DNA from: a gamma proteobacterium symbiont of Stewartia floridana
GTDB lineage: Bacteria; Pseudomonadota; Gammaproteobacteria; Chromatiales; Chromatiaceae
Reading direction: 5' to 3'
NCBI GenBank assembly: GCA_003676145.1
Contig: NAUB01000031.1
Coordinates: 1 to 64,000 of the forward strand
Length of the DNA: 64,000 bases
Below, piece by piece: positions 23,647 to 32,102 of the stretch (position 1 is the first letter of the stretch; each line of letters opens with the position of its first letter). The notes below the pieces were generated by a model. That model saw only the letters and a list, made by a program, of their open reading frames with translations, ran no database searches and had not been told where the DNA came from. The position numbers and the translations under genes were made by a program.

Positions 23647-24621
23647 TCAGCCGCCCAAGGCTGACATGGGACGAATGATGGCCGTTGGGGTTTCGTTGAA
23701 ATGGTGTCGTTCCGGCTTGCGGGCGATGGCGGATCGGATCGCCTGTTGCAAAGTTTCATCCGAAGCTCCCTGACGAAGCAGGGGGCGTAACGCCAACTTA
23801 TCCTCCTGGCCGAGACAGAGGTGAAGATCACCGCTCACGGATACCCTGACCCGGTTGCAGGTTTCGCAAAAGTGTTGTGACTGAGGGGTGATGAAGCCGA
23901 TCACCAGACCGCTGTCGTCAACCTGGAAGTAGCGCGCGGGTCCGCTGCCCTGCATGGCGGCGGCTTGAAGTTTGTAGCGTCGGCGCAGACGGGCTTCGAT
24001 CTCAGTGAGTGGTATGTAACGTTCAGCTGCCGCCTGTCCGCCTTCTCCCACCGGCATGGTTTCGATAAAGCGCAGGGTCAGGTTGTGGGCCAGACAGTAG
24101 TCAACCATCTTCTCCACTTCATCGTCGTTGAGTCCGCGCATCACCACCATGTTGATTTTGATCGGTGAGAGGCCAGAGGTCCCGGCCGCTTCGATTCCGG
24201 CCAAAACCGGTTGCAGTCGACTGCCGGTGATCTGCTTGAATTTGTTTTCATCAAGCGAATCGAGACTGATATTGAGCCGTGTCACACCGGCCTGACTCAA
24301 GGGCTCGGCGTACTGATCCAGGCGCGATGCATTGGTGCTGAGGGATAGCTCTTCAATGCCCGGTACAGCGGCGATTCGCGAGGCGATATCGGTCAGCTCC
24401 TTGCGCACCAGGGGTTCTCCGCCGGTGAGCCTGACATGCCTGACACCCAGCGCGGCGAATTGTGCGACCAGGCGTTCTGTCTCAGCAGGCGTCAGCCAGT
24501 CATCGGGCGTTTCAAAGCCACGATGACTCTTGGGCAGACAATAGAAACAGCGGAAATCACAGCGATCCGTAACGGACAGACGCAGATAGTCGATCTTCCT
24601 TCCGAATGGGTCGTTTAGCAT
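23647..24621 (-). CDS. moaA: GTP 3',8-cyclase (molybdenum cofactor)
   Basis: A 324-residue radical SAM enzyme that performs the first step of molybdopterin synthesis. The radical SAM cluster motif CDFRCFYC is near residues 20-27. The C-terminal second cluster has CETCNRVRVSVSGDLHLCLGQ. The protein ends in GG, as the family does and as activity requires. Lying just behind the nap operon, it supplies pterin for NapA and perhaps for the tungsten enzyme at 39090. TTGACA-17-AATGAT and a separate TATAAT (24643-24648) upstream suggest its own promoter overlapping the napC stop. Confidence 0.96.
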   Translation of the reverse strand: MLNDPFGRKIDYLRLSVTDRCDFRCFYCLPKSHRGFETPDDWLTPAETERLVAQFAALGVRHVRLTGGEPLVRKELTDIASRIAAVPGIEELSLSTNASRLDQYAEPLSQAGVTRLNISLDSLDENKFKQITGSRLQPVLAGIEAAGTSGLSPIKINMVVMRGLNDDEVEKMVDYCLAHNLTLRFIETMPVGEGGQAAAERYIPLTEIEARLRRRYKLQAAAMQGSGPARYFQVDDSGLVIGFITPQSQHFCETCNRVRVSVSGDLHLCLGQEDKLALRPLLRQGASDETLQQAIRSAIARKPERHHFNETPTAIIRPMSALGG

Positions 24622-24695
24622 GCTTGCCTCTTGGTTGGTTGTATTATAGTTACCTGCAAGTCATCCGCTTATCATTCAAAAACAGACCGTCAATG

Positions 24696-25268
24696 TCAAT
24701 ATTCAGCATTCGGGTCGAAACCCTCGGGCAGTGAATGGGCAATGCCTTTATGACAGTCGATACAGGTCTGCTGGGGCTCGTTGCCGTCCACTGCATCCCA
24801 GTAGTGGGGGTCGTGCTGTTCAGAGCTGCGCGGTGCCTGTTTGTCCAGATCCATGGAGATGAACTTGTGACAGTTGCGACACTCCCGTGAGTCTGTCTTT
24901 TTCATCGAGCGCCAGACGTTCTGTGCCAGTTCAAGACGTTTGGCTTCATACTTCTCCGGTGTATCGATGGTGCCCATCACTTTGTGATAGAGCTCATTGG
25001 TCGCCTGAATCTTGCGTACGAACTTATGTACCCACTCTTTGGGGACATGGCAATCCGGACAGGTGGCGCGTACCCCGGTCCGGTTGGTGAAATGGATCGT
25101 CTCCTGAAGCTCCTGATAGACGGTATTTTCCATCTCGTGGCAGGAGATGCAGAACTCCTCCGTGTTGGTCATCTCCATGGCCGTGTTGAATCCACCCCAG
25201 AGCAGGATGCCGGCAATGATGCCAACTCCCACCAGGACCAGTCCGCTACGCTTTTTACTCTCACTCAT
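24696..25268 (-). CDS. napC: Tetrahaem c-type cytochrome NapC
   Basis: A 190-residue NapC/NirT quinol dehydrogenase: an N-terminal membrane anchor (about residues 10-28) and four CXXCH haem sites (CISCH, CPDCH, CRNCH, CIDCH). It takes electrons from the quinol pool and passes them to NapB and NapA in the periplasm. Last gene of the napFDAGHBC operon; it follows napB by about 75 bp. Confidence 0.95.
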   Translation of the reverse strand: MSESKKRSGLVLVGVGIIAGILLWGGFNTAMEMTNTEEFCISCHEMENTVYQELQETIHFTNRTGVRATCPDCHVPKEWVHKFVRKIQATNELYHKVMGTIDTPEKYEAKRLELAQNVWRSMKKTDSRECRNCHKFISMDLDKQAPRSSEQHDPHYWDAVDGNEPQQTCIDCHKGIAHSLPEGFDPNAEY

Positions 25269-25344
25269 TGTTACACCAGATTATTGATCGACTACTCATC
25301 AAAATGGTTGGGTCTCCGCTCGATGAGCGGTACCCGACCAACCC

Positions 25345-25770
25345 CTATTTGGCACCTTGGAAGTTGTTTTGCACCAGTGGGTCTGCGCCCATTTGAGCGG
25401 CATGGCACTGGGTGCAAAAGTAGCGCCGGCTGGAGAGGCTCTTCAGCATCTTGCCATCCCGGTCCATATAGTGGCTTTCGCCGACTTTAGGAGCCTTCTC
25501 CTTCTCATAGGTGGCTTCGCTGTGACACTTCATGCAGCCATTGTTCTTCAGATTGATGACATATTTATCCACTTCATGGGGAACCATCGGTGGCTGTAGT
25601 TTAAAACTGCGTTCAATGCCTCCCTTGATGTTGACAATCTTCATGTTGGCGGGTTTTTTAGCCATGCTGTCCAACTTGTCGCCCCGCAGGGATTGCACCT
25701 CGGCCAGGACAGCTGTCGACAGGAATATGGCTGCGAGTGCCGCAATGGTTTTTAATGCGATCTTTTTCAT
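25345..25770 (-). CDS. napB: Nitrate reductase cytochrome c subunit NapB
   Basis: A 141-residue periplasmic dihaem cytochrome with signal peptide (about 1-23) and two CXXCH sites (CMKCHS and CTQCHA). It carries electrons from NapC to NapA. I prefer the start at 25770, with GGAG 6 nt upstream, over the ATG at 25785. A distal His in DKYVINLKN and the QLQPPMVPH region are typical of the family. Confidence 0.95.
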   Translation of the reverse strand: MKKIALKTIAALAAIFLSTAVLAEVQSLRGDKLDSMAKKPANMKIVNIKGGIERSFKLQPPMVPHEVDKYVINLKNNGCMKCHSEATYEKEKAPKVGESHYMDRDGKMLKSLSSRRYFCTQCHAAQMGADPLVQNNFQGAK

Positions 25771-25821
25771 ACCTTTCTCCATCATCTCTCTCTAAATTCA
25801 GAAATTGTTTGGAACTGCCAG

Positions 25822-26730
25822 TCAGGCTTGAGCGCCCTGACTGATTTCACCTTCGCGTTTCAAGCCGTCATTTTTTTTGGCGTGACGACCGCCATAACTG
25901 AAAACATCTTTGGCGCAGATATCGATACAGCGCCCGCAATTGGTACAGTCGGATGAGAGGATTACCGGGGTTGCCCCCTGCTTCTCACCTTTCAGCGCCG
26001 GTTTGATGACCTGGGGTTCGGGGCACACCACATAACACTCCATGCAGTCATTGCAGGCCTGGCGCTCAAGCGCATTCACCCTGAGCAGACTTTTGCTGCC
26101 CACCAGATTGTAGAAAGCGCCGACCGGACAGATGTGTCCGCACCAGCCATCTTTGGCAACGATCAGGTCGAACAGAAAGATGCCCAGCACCATTACCCAG
26201 GCAGCCCCCATGCCGAAGACGATCCCCCGGAACATCATGGAGACCGGGTTGACCAGTTCCCAGATGATGCCCCCGGTAACCAGCAACGGCAGAATCAGGG
26301 TCAGGGCCAACATCCAATAGCGAGTGCTGCGGGAGAACTGGGAGTTGCTTCTGATACCCAGTTTGCGGCGCAGCCAGGCGGCCAGGTCGGTCACCATATT
26401 GACCGGGCAGACCCAGGAGCAGTAGACCCGACCACCGACCAGGAAATAGAACACCAGCACGATCGCCACACCGATGATGGCGGCCGTCTCCGGCACTACC
26501 CCCGATAGGCTCGCCTGCAACAACACATAGGGGTCGGTAAGCGGCAGTACGTCCAAGGTCAGACTGGAAGCCAGATTACCTTTGACGATCCAGAGACCGA
26601 ACCAGGGGCCCGTGAGAAACAGGGCAAGAATGCCGAGCTGACTGATTCGCCTGAGGATCAGGTATTTATGGGACTTCAGCCAGCCTTTGGCCGCGATAGC
26701 GTCGTCACCCAATGTCGTCATATCCACCAT
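25822..26730 (-). CDS. napH: Ferredoxin-type quinol dehydrogenase NapH
   Basis: A 302-residue membrane protein with four transmembrane helices, the CSWVCPVNMVTD motif in a cytoplasmic loop (paired with CGHICPVGAFY), and two C-terminal 4Fe-4S sites (CNDCMECYVVCP and CTNCGRCIDICA). With NapG it oxidises quinol and sends electrons to NapB/NapC or NapA. The start at 26730 follows the napG stop by 1 bp; longer frames would overlap napG without need. Confidence 0.94.
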   Translation of the reverse strand: MVDMTTLGDDAIAAKGWLKSHKYLILRRISQLGILALFLTGPWFGLWIVKGNLASSLTLDVLPLTDPYVLLQASLSGVVPETAAIIGVAIVLVFYFLVGGRVYCSWVCPVNMVTDLAAWLRRKLGIRSNSQFSRSTRYWMLALTLILPLLVTGGIIWELVNPVSMMFRGIVFGMGAAWVMVLGIFLFDLIVAKDGWCGHICPVGAFYNLVGSKSLLRVNALERQACNDCMECYVVCPEPQVIKPALKGEKQGATPVILSSDCTNCGRCIDICAKDVFSYGGRHAKKNDGLKREGEISQGAQA

Positions 26731-26731
26731 G

Positions 26732-27589
26732 CTACTTGTCCATGAAACCGCTATTGAGTGTATCCAGAGGATTGGAAGAGAAAGGTGTCTCCTCAGCCTC
26801 GCCATCGATGATCAAACCCTCACCCTGCAGGTCGTAACGTACCCCATCGGGCAGGTTGTAACGGTGCTCGGTATCGGGTGTGACCAGTGCTTCCCCAGCC
26901 TTCTCCTTCTCTTTCCAGCCGAGGCGGTAGTGGCTGCCCAATTGACCTTTTGCCAGGTGCATGGGAAAGACCTTGATCGCCGCCTCTTCCAGGATGCAGG
27001 CCCGCTCGCAAAGTCCACAGCCGGTACAGGCGTCGGAGTGAACGACCGGGATGAACAGGGCATGTTTGCCGGAACGGGGATTGTGCTGCATGTCCAGGGT
27101 GATCGCCCGGTTACGGATCGGGCAGACGTTGAAGCAGACTTCACAGCGCAATCCATGAAAGGCAATACAGGTCTCCTGGTCGATCAGCACCGCCAGCCCC
27201 ATACGGGACTCTTCGATATCTTTCAGGTCGTGGTCCAGTGCATTGGTGGGACAGGCAACCACACAGGGGATCTCCTCGCACATTTCACAGGGACCGGTGC
27301 GGGCGATGAAATAGGGTGTGCCGGTGGCCACTTCATCACCCACTTCGCCAAGAAAAAGAATGTCATAAGGACAGTCGCGCACGCACAGGCCACAGCGTAT
27401 GCAGGCGCCGAGAAAATCCTCCTCCGGCAGAGCGCCGGGGGGGCGGATATAGTTGGCCGGCATGGTGGAGGCACGCTTTGAATAGGCACCCAACCCCAGT
27501 CCGACCAATCCCACCCCACAGGCGGTCTTGAGCATGTTGCCCAGGAACTGTCTGCGGTTGAGCTCGTTTTTGTCCTTACTATCTGACAT
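26732..27589 (-). CDS. napG: Ferredoxin-type protein NapG
   Basis: A 285-residue Tat-exported iron-sulfur protein. The twin-arginine motif RRQFLGN is at residues about 12-18, followed by a hydrophobic stretch. Four 4Fe-4S motifs are visible: CIRCGLCVRDCP, CEMCEEIPCVVACP, CEVCFNVCP and CTGCGLCERACI. It is the periplasmic partner of NapH. The start at 27589 is chosen over 27640, which would put 17 extra residues before the Tat signal. Confidence 0.94.
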   Translation of the reverse strand: MSDSKDKNELNRRQFLGNMLKTACGVGLVGLGLGAYSKRASTMPANYIRPPGALPEEDFLGACIRCGLCVRDCPYDILFLGEVGDEVATGTPYFIARTGPCEMCEEIPCVVACPTNALDHDLKDIEESRMGLAVLIDQETCIAFHGLRCEVCFNVCPIRNRAITLDMQHNPRSGKHALFIPVVHSDACTGCGLCERACILEEAAIKVFPMHLAKGQLGSHYRLGWKEKEKAGEALVTPDTEHRYNLPDGVRYDLQGEGLIIDGEAEETPFSSNPLDTLNSGFMDK

Positions 27590-27661
27590 CTGTAATAAAA
27601 ACGTTTTCAGTTTAGTTGCGTTCAGCAGTGGTAGCACCACAACCCGTCCGGGTAGTGGCGG

Positions 27662-27757
27662 GGGGTGCGGCAGTGCCGCACCCCTCTGCCGGTTTCAGTT
27701 CGGTGCGGTGAACCGCACCCTACGATTGCATCGGTGTAGGGTGCGGCTAGCCGCACC
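27662..27757. repeat. Three GC-rich palindromes between napG and napA
   Basis: Three perfect palindromes sharing GGTGCGG follow one another: GGGGTGCGGC/GCCGCACCCC (27662-27684, 3-nt loop), GGTGCGGT/ACCGCACC (27702-27719), and an 18-bp loopless palindrome at 27740-27757. They resemble REP or Y-type intergenic repeats. Inside an operon they would form stable RNA hairpins between napA and napG, which may stabilise the napA part of the message. Confidence 0.7.
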
Positions 27758-27780
27758 GTTTCACCAGATGCATTCTCTGT

Positions 27781-30351
27781 TTAAGCGCGCGTTATCTTTA
27801 CACCGCACTTTTTATAGTCCGTCTCTTTCGAGAGCGGATCGGTCTGGTCGAGGGTCAGCTTGTTCACCAGGCGTCCCGCATCGAACCAGGGAACGAAAAC
27901 AAGCCCTTCAGGACACTTGTTGCGGCCCTTGGTGTCGACCTTGCAGACGATCTCACCGCGACGGGTGGTAAGCTTGGCGTTTGCACCGTTACGCAGACGC
28001 CGTTTCTTGGCATCTTTCGGATGCATGTAGACCACCGCGTCTGGCACGGCCCGATAGAGCTCGGGTACCCGACGGGTCATGGAACCGGAGTGCCAGTGCT
28101 CCAATACGCGTCCGGTGCAGAGCCACAGATCGTACTCTTTGTCCGGTGGCTCAGCCGCGGGCTCATAGGGGGCCGTAATGATGTTGGCTCTGCCATCGGG
28201 CTTGCCATAGAATTTGACCCCTTCACCCTTGGCTACATGGGGATCGTAGCCTTCGCGGAAGCGCCACAGGGTCTCCTTGCCGTCGATGACCGGCCAACGC
28301 AGGCCGCGCACCTTGTGGTAGGCGTCGAAGTCGGCCATTTCGTGACCCTTCTTCGGGATTCCTTCGGCAGAGTTGAACAGGCGATACTCTTCGAACAGCC
28401 CCTTCTGCACATAGAAACCGAAGTCCTTGGACTCATCGTTTTCGTACTTGTTGCCACGGCTGTCGGTGACCTGCTCTACCGGGAACTTGTCGACCTGGCC
28501 GTTGGCATAGAGCACATCGAACAGGGTCTTGTCGGCGTACTCAGGCATCTTGGCGATCAGATCTTCCGGCCAGACGTCCTTCACCTTGACATACTTGGCG
28601 AACTCCATGACCTGCCAGACATCGGATTTCGCCTCGCCTGGTGCCGCAACCTGCTGGCGCCAGAACTGGGTACGCCGCTCGGCGTTACCATAGGCACCTT
28701 CCTTTTCGATCCACATCGCGGTGGGCAGGATCAGATCCGCTGCCTGGGCCGATACGGTCGGATAGGGGTCGGATACGGTGATGAAGTTGTCCGGATTGCG
28801 CCAACCGGGATAACTCTCGTCATTCATGTTGGCGGCAGCCTGCATGTTGTTGTTACACATGACCCAGAAGGTATTCATCTTGCCGTCGTTGAGTGCCCGA
28901 TGCATGGCGACCGCGTGGATCAGGGTCTTGCCCATGGGCTTGCCGCTGATGTCGGTCTGGTCGGCGCCGTCGGTTTTACCGTTGGCCCGGGGAATGGTGC
29001 CGGCAGGCAGCTTCCAGGTCTTCTCGGCGAACTTACAGTGGGCATCCTTCTTGGTCACCAGGTCTGCGGGCAGCCTGTGGGTAAAGGTACCAACCTCGCG
29101 GGCGGTGCCGCAGGCGGATGGCTGACCGGTGAGGGAGAAGGGGCTGTTGCCCGGCTCGGCGATCTTGCCCATCAGCAGATGGACGTTGTAGCAGAGGCCG
29201 TTGACCCAGACACCGCGGGTGTGCTGGTTGAAGCCCATGGTCCAGTAGGAGGCGACCTTCTTGTTCGGATCGGCATAGGCCTTGGCCAGTTTCAGCAACT
29301 GATCCTTTGGAACCTTGGAGAGCTTTGAGGTGTACTCCAGGGTATAGGGCTCAACCGATTTGGCATACTCTTCGAAACTGATCTTGGAGAGCTTGCCTTT
29401 ATTGCGATTTTTCGCCGCTTTTTCACGTGGGTCAGTGGCGCGCAGGCCATAACCGATATCGGTCGGTGTCTTGGTGAAATTGACGTGCTTGTCGATGAAC
29501 TCCTTGTTGTAGGCCTTGTTCTGAATGATGTAGTTGGCAATGTAGTTGAGGATCGCCAGATCGGTCTGGGGCTCAAAGATCATGCCGTTGTCCGCCAGCT
29601 CGTAGCAGCGATGCTCGAAGGTTGAGAGCACATGAACTTCACAACCGGGCTTGGTCAGACGGGTATCGGTGAGGCGGGACCAGAGGATCGGATGCATCTC
29701 CGCCATGTTAGCGCCCCACAACACGAATACATCGGCGTGTTCCAGATCGTCATAACAACCCATCGGCTCATCGATACCGAAAGCGCGCATGAAAGCGCCT
29801 ACCGCAGAAGCCATACAGTGGCGTGCATTGGGTTCCAGGCTGTTGGAACGGAAGCCTGCTTTCAGCAGTTTCTGTGCAGCATAGCCTTCCCATACGGTCC
29901 ACTGGCCTGAGCCGAACATGCCCACACCCTTCGGCCCTTTGGCCTTACGTGCAGCAATCCACTTCTCAGCCATGGTCTGGAAAGCCTCTTCCCAGCTGAC
30001 TGCCTCGAACTTACCGTTCTTGTCATATTTACCGTTGGTCTTTCTCAACAGGGGTTTGGTCAGACGATCCTCTCCGTAGAGGATCTTCGGCAGAAAGTAA
30101 CCCTTGATACAGTTCAGACCCTTGTTGACCGGTGCATCCGGATCGCCCTGACTGGCGACGACCTTGCCGTCTTTGACGCCCATCAAGACACTGCAACCGG
30201 TACCGCAGTAGCGGCAGGCCGCTTTGTCCCAACGAATGCCATCATCTGCATCGGCAGCAACGGTGCTGGACACAGGCAGGGTGACGCCGGCCACGGATGC
30301 GGCGGCTGCTACAGCATTGCTTTTTATAAAATCTCTTCTAGTTAATTTCAC
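27781..30351 (-). CDS. napA: Periplasmic nitrate reductase catalytic subunit
   Basis: An 856-residue molybdenum bis-MGD enzyme that reduces nitrate to nitrite in the periplasm. The Tat signal has TRRDFIK (residues 4-10). The 4Fe-4S motif is CRYCGTGC...CIKG (about 47-83), and the molybdenum-ligating Cys is in [17 protein letters not shown]. The C-terminal MGD-binding domain has [23 protein letters not shown]. Full length. It overlaps napD by 14 bp. Confidence 0.97.
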   Translation of the reverse strand: MKLTRRDFIKSNAVAAAASVAGVTLPVSSTVAADADDGIRWDKAACRYCGTGCSVLMGVKDGKVVASQGDPDAPVNKGLNCIKGYFLPKILYGEDRLTKPLLRKTNGKYDKNGKFEAVSWEEAFQTMAEKWIAARKAKGPKGVGMFGSGQWTVWEGYAAQKLLKAGFRSNSLEPNARHCMASAVGAFMRAFGIDEPMGCYDDLEHADVFVLWGANMAEMHPILWSRLTDTRLTKPGCEVHVLSTFEHRCYELADNGMIFEPQTDLAILNYIANYIIQNKAYNKEFIDKHVNFTKTPTDIGYGLRATDPREKAAKNRNKGKLSKISFEEYAKSVEPYTLEYTSKLSKVPKDQLLKLAKAYADPNKKVASYWTMGFNQHTRGVWVNGLCYNVHLLMGKIAEPGNSPFSLTGQPSACGTAREVGTFTHRLPADLVTKKDAHCKFAEKTWKLPAGTIPRANGKTDGADQTDISGKPMGKTLIHAVAMHRALNDGKMNTFWVMCNNNMQAAANMNDESYPGWRNPDNFITVSDPYPTVSAQAADLILPTAMWIEKEGAYGNAERRTQFWRQQVAAPGEAKSDVWQVMEFAKYVKVKDVWPEDLIAKMPEYADKTLFDVLYANGQVDKFPVEQVTDSRGNKYENDESKDFGFYVQKGLFEEYRLFNSAEGIPKKGHEMADFDAYHKVRGLRWPVIDGKETLWRFREGYDPHVAKGEGVKFYGKPDGRANIITAPYEPAAEPPDKEYDLWLCTGRVLEHWHSGSMTRRVPELYRAVPDAVVYMHPKDAKKRRLRNGANAKLTTRRGEIVCKVDTKGRNKCPEGLVFVPWFDAGRLVNKLTLDQTDPLSKETDYKKCGVKITRA

Positions 30352-30607
30352 GGTTCATTTCCTCCATCGACTCTTCACCGCCATAGTGATAAATCAAAGT
30401 TGTGCTAACCACGCCATCCACATTGCGCAGTTCATTCATGGTGTCTGAAACCGGTGACATGGATTCACCCTCGTCTTCCACGGTAACAATCAGTTTGTCC
30501 TCTATCATTCCACCGTGGACTTCAACGCCTTGGTATTGCTCTAGGCGCTTGGTCACCTGGGGGCCGTGGTCAGGTTTCGTATAGACGATCAGGCTGCATA
30601 TATTCAT
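30338..30607 (-). CDS. napD: NapA-specific chaperone NapD
   Basis: An 89-residue ferredoxin-fold protein of the NapD family. It binds the Tat signal peptide of NapA and holds it back until the cofactors are inserted. The opening [17 protein letters not shown] and the central [16 protein letters not shown] and [12 protein letters not shown] strands are typical. Translational overlap with napA is 14 bp. Confidence 0.92.
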   Translation of the reverse strand: MNICSLIVYTKPDHGPQVTKRLEQYQGVEVHGGMIEDKLIVTVEDEGESMSPVSDTMNELRNVDGVVSTTLIYHYGGEESMEEMNREIN

Positions 30608-30634
30608 GTATGGCTTATTCCTCGCATTGGTCTG

Positions 30635-31147
30635 TCAGGCCGCTCGGGTCTGTGTGCCTGGCAAAATGGAAATGGAATGACTGGGGCAAACTGAAATACA
30701 GGCTCCACAGCTATTGCACTTTTGCTGATCAACCTGGGGCAGGGAGCGCCCCCTGGTAGCAAGCTTGAAGCAGATGGCAGCCTCTTCGCAGACATCGCCA
30801 CAGCTTCTGCAGACCACGCCGTTTTGCGACAGGCAGCTCTTCCCGATACTCAGTTCGAGGTGCCAGGGTGCCATGTTCGGATCGCTGTCAAAGCCCAGCG
30901 CCTGATGATTGCAGGCCTTTACGCAATCACCACAAAATGTGCATTGGGCAACAGAGAAATCGATTTTGGGAAAACCGGCAGAACCCTGCGTAATGATCTT
31001 CTGGGGACAGGCTTCAATGCAGTCGTTGCAGCGTTCGCAAAGTTCAGTAAAGCTGCTTTCAGAGAGCGACCAGGGTGGTCGTATCTCACTTTGTCGACCG
31101 CGCAGGTCACCACGTAAAAACTGTGATCTGTCGATGTTTCTTGACAA
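30635..31147 (-). CDS. napF: Ferredoxin-type protein NapF
   Basis: A 170-residue cytoplasmic iron-sulfur protein with three 4Fe-4S motifs: CERCNDCIEACP, CTFCGDCVKACN and CNSCGACISVCP. An additional CRSCGDVC segment lies between the second and third. NapF helps to assemble or activate NapA in the cytoplasm. First gene of the operon; FNR and NarL-type sites lie 100-180 bp upstream. Confidence 0.94.
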   Translation of the reverse strand: MSRNIDRSQFLRGDLRGRQSEIRPPWSLSESSFTELCERCNDCIEACPQKIITQGSAGFPKIDFSVAQCTFCGDCVKACNHQALGFDSDPNMAPWHLELSIGKSCLSQNGVVCRSCGDVCEEAAICFKLATRGRSLPQVDQQKCNSCGACISVCPSHSISILPGTQTRAA

Positions 31148-31250
31148 CAGTCGCGACCTCGGTTGAAAGAGTTCAGTCGAATTTGATTGGCCTTTTTCAG
31201 GCGCAATGTTTTTGCTTTTGAAAGTGTTTCACCAGGCGCTTAATACTGCT

Positions 31251-31264
31251 TTGATTCTGATCAA
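31251..31264 (-). promoter_or_regulatory. FNR/ANR box upstream of napF
   Basis: TTGATTCTGATCAA is a perfect match to the FNR consensus TTGAT-N4-ATCAA. Its centre is 110 bp upstream of the napF start codon. It would place oxygen control on the nap operon. Confidence 0.85.
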
Positions 31265-31310
31265 GAAACAATGGGAAATCTTAAGAAAAATATAAGAAAA
31301 AACAGTAACT

Positions 31311-31326
31311 TACCAATATTTTGGTA
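31311..31326 (-). promoter_or_regulatory. NarL/NarP-type 7-2-7 site upstream of napF
   Basis: TACCAATATTTTGGTA is two inverted heptamers (TACCAAT and the inverse of TACCAAA) spaced by 2 bp, the arrangement used by NarL and NarP. Each heptamer deviates from TACYYMT at one or two places. It lies 60 bp upstream of the FNR box and between napF and the narXL genes. The rest of the 295-bp spacer is AT-rich and without genes. Confidence 0.6.
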
Positions 31327-31442
31327 GAGCTTTATACCTCATTGGGAGTAGCTTCTAATTCGTTATGGGTAAGTGCAGACAATGAGAGTGAAATGTCGAT
31401 CGCGATGATCGGAATTGGCCTGAAGCGGCTCTGGGGAGAGGC

Positions 31443-32102
31443 TCAACTGGAAGCTTTTTTTCCCTGGTTGAGGGCCCACACGGCAGCCTCGGTTCTGGAG
31501 TGGAGATTCAGTTTTTTCAGCAGATGTTTGACATGCACTTTGACCGTGCCTTCCGAGATATCAAGGTTGCTGGCGATCTGTTTATTGCTCAGTCCCTGGG
31601 CGATGTGCTGAAGAATCTCCTTCTCCCTTGAGGTGAGATCCGGCATGCTGGATTGTGTCTCCAGTCTGTCGTCCTCGCGCAGCGCTTTTGCCAGCAGTTG
31701 AGTCAAATGGTCGCTGATGACCACGGTACCCTCGACCGCTTTACGGATCGATTTGAGGATGTCTTCCGGCTCCATATCCTTCAGCAGATAGCCGTCGGCG
31801 CCATTTTTCAGTGCTGCCAGAACATCCTCTTCATTATCCGATACGGTGAGCATCAGGATTCTTGAATCGAGCTCAAAACTCTTGATCGCTTTCAGGGTAT
31901 CCAGGCCGTTGGTACCCTTCATATTGATATCGAGCAGGATCAGGTCCGGATTGAACTCCCGCGCCAGTACCAGGCCATCCTCGCCGTTGGCCGCTTCGCC
32001 GATCAGTTCAAGGGCTGGGTCCATATCGATCAGATCGGAGACCCCTTTTCTGAAAAGTGGATGGTCGTCTATCGCCAGCAGTGTGTAGTGTTGTTCAGGC
32101 AT
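31443..32102 (-). CDS. narL: Nitrate/nitrite response regulator, NarL family
   Basis: 219 residues: receiver domain (phospho-acceptor Asp58 in LILLDINMKGTNG) and a LuxR/NarL helix-turn-helix (about 150-210, LTSREKEIL...SEGTVKVHVKHLL). It overlaps the kinase gene by 8 bp and lies next to nap, so nitrate-dependent control of nap is likely. NarL and NarP cannot be told apart from sequence alone. Confidence 0.92.
   Translation of the reverse strand: MPEQHYTLLAIDDHPLFRKGVSDLIDMDPALELIGEAANGEDGLVLAREFNPDLILLDINMKGTNGLDTLKAIKSFELDSRILMLTVSDNEEDVLAALKNGADGYLLKDMEPEDILKSIRKAVEGTVVISDHLTQLLAKALREDDRLETQSSMPDLTSREKEILQHIAQGLSNKQIASNLDISEGTVKVHVKHLLKKLNLHSRTEAAVWALNQGKKASS

Noticed and set aside
28021-29328. 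435-codon plus-strand frame inside napA
   Set aside because: A long antisense shadow of napA caused by GC-rich codon bias; it has no start signal and no known domain.
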